Shown: piece after piece, positions 46,601-52,600 of the stretch
How positions within the stretch are numbered: the stretch's first letter is position 1
How the letters are laid out: each line of letters starts with the position of its first letter
Source: an uncultured Bacillota bacterium
GTDB taxonomy: Bacteria; Bacillota; Clostridia; Christensenellales; UBA1242
Length of the DNA stretch: 64,000 nucleotides
Direction of reading: 5' to 3'
NCBI GenBank assembly: GCA_900551705.1
Contig: URWY01000001.1
Coordinates: 62,001-126,000 of the forward strand
Program-made: the position numbers and the translations under genes
The notes under the pieces: model-generated
The model's database searches: none
What the model saw: only the letters and a program-made list of their open reading frames with translations
What the model was told of the DNA's origin: nothing

Positions 46601-49600
46601 TTGGATATATCAACCAAAACGCAGCAACAATCAGCGGAACGGTTCATGTTTATACAAATATAAATGTAATTGGTAAAAAACTAAGTGCTGGTGGTATTGT
46701 TGGATATGTTGGTGTAGCAAATGCTGATGCTGTTGCTGGTGCAGGAACAATTGTTGCAATAGGTAATTCAGAGGGAGACGAACAAAATTTCACTTTCAAT
46801 GGTGATATTGACGCAACAATCACAACAGCCGACTACAATATTTATTTAGGCGGCATCGTTGGATATTTAATTGGAGCAAATTCGAAAGAATATACAAAAG
46901 TTGAAAATGGTGTTAATACAGTATTGTCAAATCAAAGTAAAATTGACAAAACATCATTCAAAGGCGGAGCAATTTATATTCACAAAGGCAATTCTGCGGC
47001 AATAACAATTCCAAGCCTTAATGTCGGCGGACTTGTTGGATACATGAACCACACATTCATAAGCGGTGGTTGTGTTTCTGGTGGTATTCAAATTGACTTA
47101 GGAAATGATACCGACGACACAAAAGTCACAATCACAAATGCAAACATCGGTGGTGTTGTTGGCTCAGTAAAGGGTGGCGAAAAAGAAAACAATAAAACTG
47201 ATTATGTTGGTGTAATTGGCACGAAATCTTGGGGAAATATCAAGCTTGGAAATAATATGAATGTTGAAAAACTTTACATCGGTGGCGTTGTTGGAATTGC
47301 AGCATCTAACGCATGGTGGAGATTTGGCGGAAACCGCACTTTAACATCAATTTATAACACAAACTTGGGAACAAATAATAAGGCAGATAATATTCGCGCA
47401 CTTGTTGGCTCAGCCCCAGATGTTGTAAATAGTGGTAACAATGGTGTATCAACTGGCCAAGTCGATAATACATTAGACAATTCTTATTCACACATGTTCA
47501 ATCTTGCAGTTGACAAAGAAGATTTCGGCTCAAATAGTTCAACACTCAATAGTAGCGATGCATTTATTGTAAATAAGAAAGACTTATTTGGCGAAGACTT
47601 AATAACAGGCAGTAAACTAAAACCTGAAAATATCAATTCAAGTTCCCAATTTGGCACAAATGAAGCGTTTAATATTAAAAATATGAAATATTATATTGCT
47701 AATGGCGATATTTCACTAAAAAATGATTTAATTTATGCAAATGCTCATTTGATTGGTAACGGTAAAAAATGGGAAGTTTCAACAGATGGTAAATCAGGCT
47801 CTCCAATTAAAACAAACAATGGTTATGTTTCTGGCTTTAAGTTTATTCTTAAATCAAAATATGTCCTTAACAACGGCAGTTCACTTGCAAATGCTGCGCC
47901 AAATGGCATTGCAAACATAAATAATGGCATAATTTTTGCAAACTCTGTTGAAGTTTTCAATAAAGATAATAGTTACGAGGAATCACATCAAACAAATTCA
48001 ATAAATTCTGGAGTTGTTGGAACAAACAACGGCTTAATTTCAGATACTGGTGCAATTTTGCAAATTAAAAATGCACTTGCTGGATTTGTATTTGAAAATA
48101 ACGGAACAATTCTTAACTCTTATGTAAACGGCGTTGTCCATAATGGAGCAATGTATTCTTTCAACGGCGCAAAAAAGGATGCTGGATATGTCTCAAATTG
48201 CTACACATCAGTTAGACAAGGTGGAGTAATTGATTCAGCAACCGGCGAAAACCCAATCTTTAATGGCACATTAAACAATGTTTACTACGATAGAAATGGC
48301 GTTGAAACGGAACAAACAGAACAAACAGGCGCAACAAAGAAAATAACTAATGAAATGAGTGCTTATAACGATAGCAATACAAACGCTGACTTTGTTAAAT
48401 CTATTAATAACATAATAACTAGATTTGCTTCTAATTATGAATACAATTTTGGTTATCCAATGCTTAATGCTGGTGCATACAAAGATTGTGGATATTTACA
48501 AAGTTCAACAGGTAGGGGTAATGCTTCAAATAATGCATTAAAAGTTCCAAATGTTGGAAAACTTGAACAAATTCAATCGGGAAATATAAAGAATGTTGAA
48601 ATAATCACAAATTTAGATTATCAAACAAGCGGAATAGGTTCACATAAGCAAATTGATTGCATTGTCGGTTTTGAAGGCAATAATTATTCAATCAATAATA
48701 TTCCAGGAAATGAAAATGCAGGAAATACTAAAAATGGCGGTTTCTTTGGAAGCATTGGCATTACGGAAACAAGGAAAGAACATACAGCAAATGGCAGTAG
48801 ATGGACTGGAAATAGTTGGGTTGAATGGTCTGTCAATGACTATAAATATAAATTTTATTTCAATGAATGGTCACAAGAATCTGATAACTATGTTTTACAT
48901 CAAACACTTGTTATATCAACTGGAACAAAAGAAGAAGGCAAAACAATTGCAAGTTGGGATAATGGAACAAGATATGGCAAAAAATATTCTTGGACAATTG
49001 GCAATGATTACTTTAGCCTTTATCCTGGTGCTGATAGCTACTATTTTATAAAAGGTTATTACTCACAAGTAAATATAACTGAAAACAGTTATATTCAAAA
49101 CATTGAATTTAATTATGCAAAGAATTCAACAGTTGGTTCTGACTCTTTGGCTACTGTTGGGGCAGTTGCAAATATGTTTGCAGGGACATTTGAAAATGTT
49201 CGTTCAAGCGGAGCAACTGTTAAAGGTAAAACTTATGTTGGCGGTCTAGTTGGATACATGATGAATAGTTCTGTATCTGGTTGTTTCAATTTTAATGACA
49301 TTTCTGTTACAAAACCTTCAAACAACTATTTAATCGCAATCGGCGGTCTAGTTGGATATGCAGAAGCGACAGATTTTGGCACTACAAATAGAAACGGCAA
49401 CTATGGCAATGTAAGTGCGGGCGGACAAATATCAAATGCATTTGACATCAAAGCTTATGTGGGCGGTATAGTTGGCTATGCTAATAAAATGATAAAAAAT
49501 ATGATTGAAAATTCATTTAATATCGGAAAGATTTCAAATGAAATTTACAAAACATATGACACTGTGAAAGCATTTGCAGGCGGAATTATTGGTGGAAATA

Positions 49601-52600
49601 GTTTTGGAACAATTAATGAAACAGCAGTTTTAGCATTTCTTTTGACCAGAACAGGTTCTAATAAACCTGAGGAAATGTTGCGAAATTTATATAACTACGG
49701 ACAAATACGTTCAGCAAATATTGCTGGTGGCATAATCGGTGATTTGGAAGTTTGTGATGCTGAAAATGTATTCAATTTTGGACAAGTTGTTGTAAATAGT
49801 GGTAGTGATGCTTTTGCTGGTGGAATTGCAGGAGTTATTTCAGTATTCAATTGTACAATTAAAAACTCAGGCAATGAAGGACCTGTTTCTGGTACTGGTG
49901 CTAGATGGGTTGGTGTTGGCGGAATTGTTGGCGGAGGTGTTGTCGATTTAAACGAAGTTGGTGGATGTAACGATTCTAAAAAAATTACAGGCACGATTAA
50001 AGGCTGTTACAACTCTGGCGAATTGTATTGCTCAAACACAAGTAATCAAGATGGTTATGTTGGTGGAATTGCTGGCGGAAATATCTCATCAATTGACGGC
50101 TGCTCAATGACTGGAACTATAAAGATTAGTGATGACGAAACCTTTGGTTGGATTATGGGGTCCGCTTGGGACGGTGCTTCAATTACAAATTGTTATGCAG
50201 AACCAAGCACGGTTGTTGTTGAAAACAAAAATGCTCAAAAAGATCCAGGACAAAACAATCATACTACTGGAGACAAATTCTATTTAGATTATACTTACGG
50301 CATCGCCGTTGGTTCTTATGGCCCAGGGGATACTTATTTTGGAGAAAAAAGCAGATCCAATTCCTCATATAGTTTTCAATTGATGTGTAATTTACTGGGA
50401 AATAATAGAAGTGCAGGATCTGGCTCAGGAAATAGAGTTAGATTTACAGAAAATGTTAAATTAACAGAAATATCCATATCTTATCATTACTATTTATATA
50501 ATCCAGGTGGTCCTTGGGGCATCGGTTCTGGATGGGAACATCAATATAGCGGTTATGTGCATTGTTGTAATGGAAACGGATTTTTAAATTTATCTGCGGG
50601 TACATACTCAATAGATGGAATATTTAAAGAATGGGAATTGAAATCTAGTGGTAGTGTTCCATCAGCGAGTGGCGGCTTAACTGCTTCATATGCAAACGAT
50701 GCAAGCATGTTACAATCAACATTGTTTGAAAACGCACATGCACTTGATTGGACAAATCAAGTTTCAGAAGATAACCAACCAAAGTATAATAACGGCATTG
50801 TTGAAATTGAAAATGCAGGACAATTGGCTTATATTTCTAAAAATGCAAGCGATTATGCTTACGCTTCAATCAAATTGATAAATGATATTGATTTAACCGG
50901 TTATATCTGGACACCAATTGGTGCAACAGCAATTTTATATTCACAGATTATAGAGAATGGAGGAACTGGCTGGACTGGCAATCAATATTCTAACTGGCGT
51001 CAATATACTTTCACAGCACTAAACAATTTAGGAACAGTTACGCTAAAATATTTCAGTGATCGCGGCGGATATGTTAATTACGAAATTTTAATTAATGATG
51101 AAGTTGTAATGCCTTGTTGGAAAGATGCACAAAAACCTGGAACAAGTAGAGAAGAGAAGTTCATTTATAATGGAAATACTTGGAATGTAAAGGTTGATAG
51201 TTCGTATTGGAATATTGATATTAAGACCGAAGGTATAGTTAACTTTGAAGGTTCATTTGATGGAAATGGTTATACAATTAGCGGCATGGCGGCATATCAT
51301 TGGGGGTATGCTGGATTGTTTGCCAATATTGATAGCAGAAATGCTGGAACAAACTTTAATGAATTTAAAAATGTTAGAATTGTAAATTCAGTTGTTCAAT
51401 CTCATAAATGGGCGGGAACAATTGCAGGTCAACTCGCAGGAGCAAGTTGTCCAACTATAATTTACAACAACATTATCCAAGCGAATGTTTATTCAAGCAT
51501 GACAAATGGCGCTGCAAGCGTAATTGGCAGAATGGGTGATAACGGAAATGGCTACAAAGGTTTTATTGTAGGCAATGCGGTAAATTCAAATCAAGAGAAA
51601 TATGCTTCTTCAGATTCTGGGTATCTTAATGCGGGAAATAACGCTCCTGCCATAACTGTTAGAACTAATTATGAAGAATATAGAAAATGGGGATATATTT
51701 TTGGAACAGCAAAATGGAGATGGACATCTCATGCTTTAGAAACTTCAATTGCAGGAGATTTAATTTATCAAAATAGCAGTTTTACAATAGCAAGTTTTAC
51801 AAGGTTTGATGATCAATTGTTTATTTCGGGAGATAATTTAAAATCTTATAAATATTCTTTCTCAAATATTAAACGTTACAGTACAAGTAGGGAATCATAC
51901 TTGCAAGGCGATTTGAGATGGGACGAATATACATGGACCTTTGACATAAGCGTAAGCGGAAACTATGACACGATTTTTGATTTTGAGATAGACAATAATT
52001 TCTCATATTCATATAATGGGTCAAATAGTAGTACGGATATTAATAGATATGACTCAAACTCAAAATATTTTGATTCTAATTATGACTTTGAATTAAATGT
52101 TTATGACGGAAATCGATTAATAAAATCATTAAAATATGTCTCAGGTGTTGAATATTCATTTGCTAATGATATTAAACCTTATACATTAGCAGGTAATGCA
52201 ATTACTGGTTATAGAATTATGGGATATTCATCAGTATTGACCAAAGATGAATTGACATATAGTGATTTAAGTAAGTATGTAATAATGAAATCTGTTGAAA
52301 TTGAAATTGTCCGTGGAGATTCAGAAATTACATTTAATGTTGGAAATGATGGAAATGCTTCTAAAACTTATTCATATACAAGTGCTGGAAAAAATGGCTG
52401 GATATTTACTGATGAAAATGAAAATCAAGTTGAGTGGTATACACCAACTGGCAGAACTGGTTATTGGGTTGATGCAAATGGAAATGTATTTACAGAAGAT
52501 AATATCAAGAGCAACTTAGGTTCATTTGTTTTGTATTGGATTGATAATCCATCGAAAGATTATGGAATGAGTACATATTTCTATTCAATTACATTAGAAT

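Noticed and set aside
37734..50300. DNA-level tandem repeats or a CRISPR-like array in the giant gene
   Set aside because: The GGxVG units repeat only at the protein level; spacing and codons vary, and there are no identical repeats with unique spacers.
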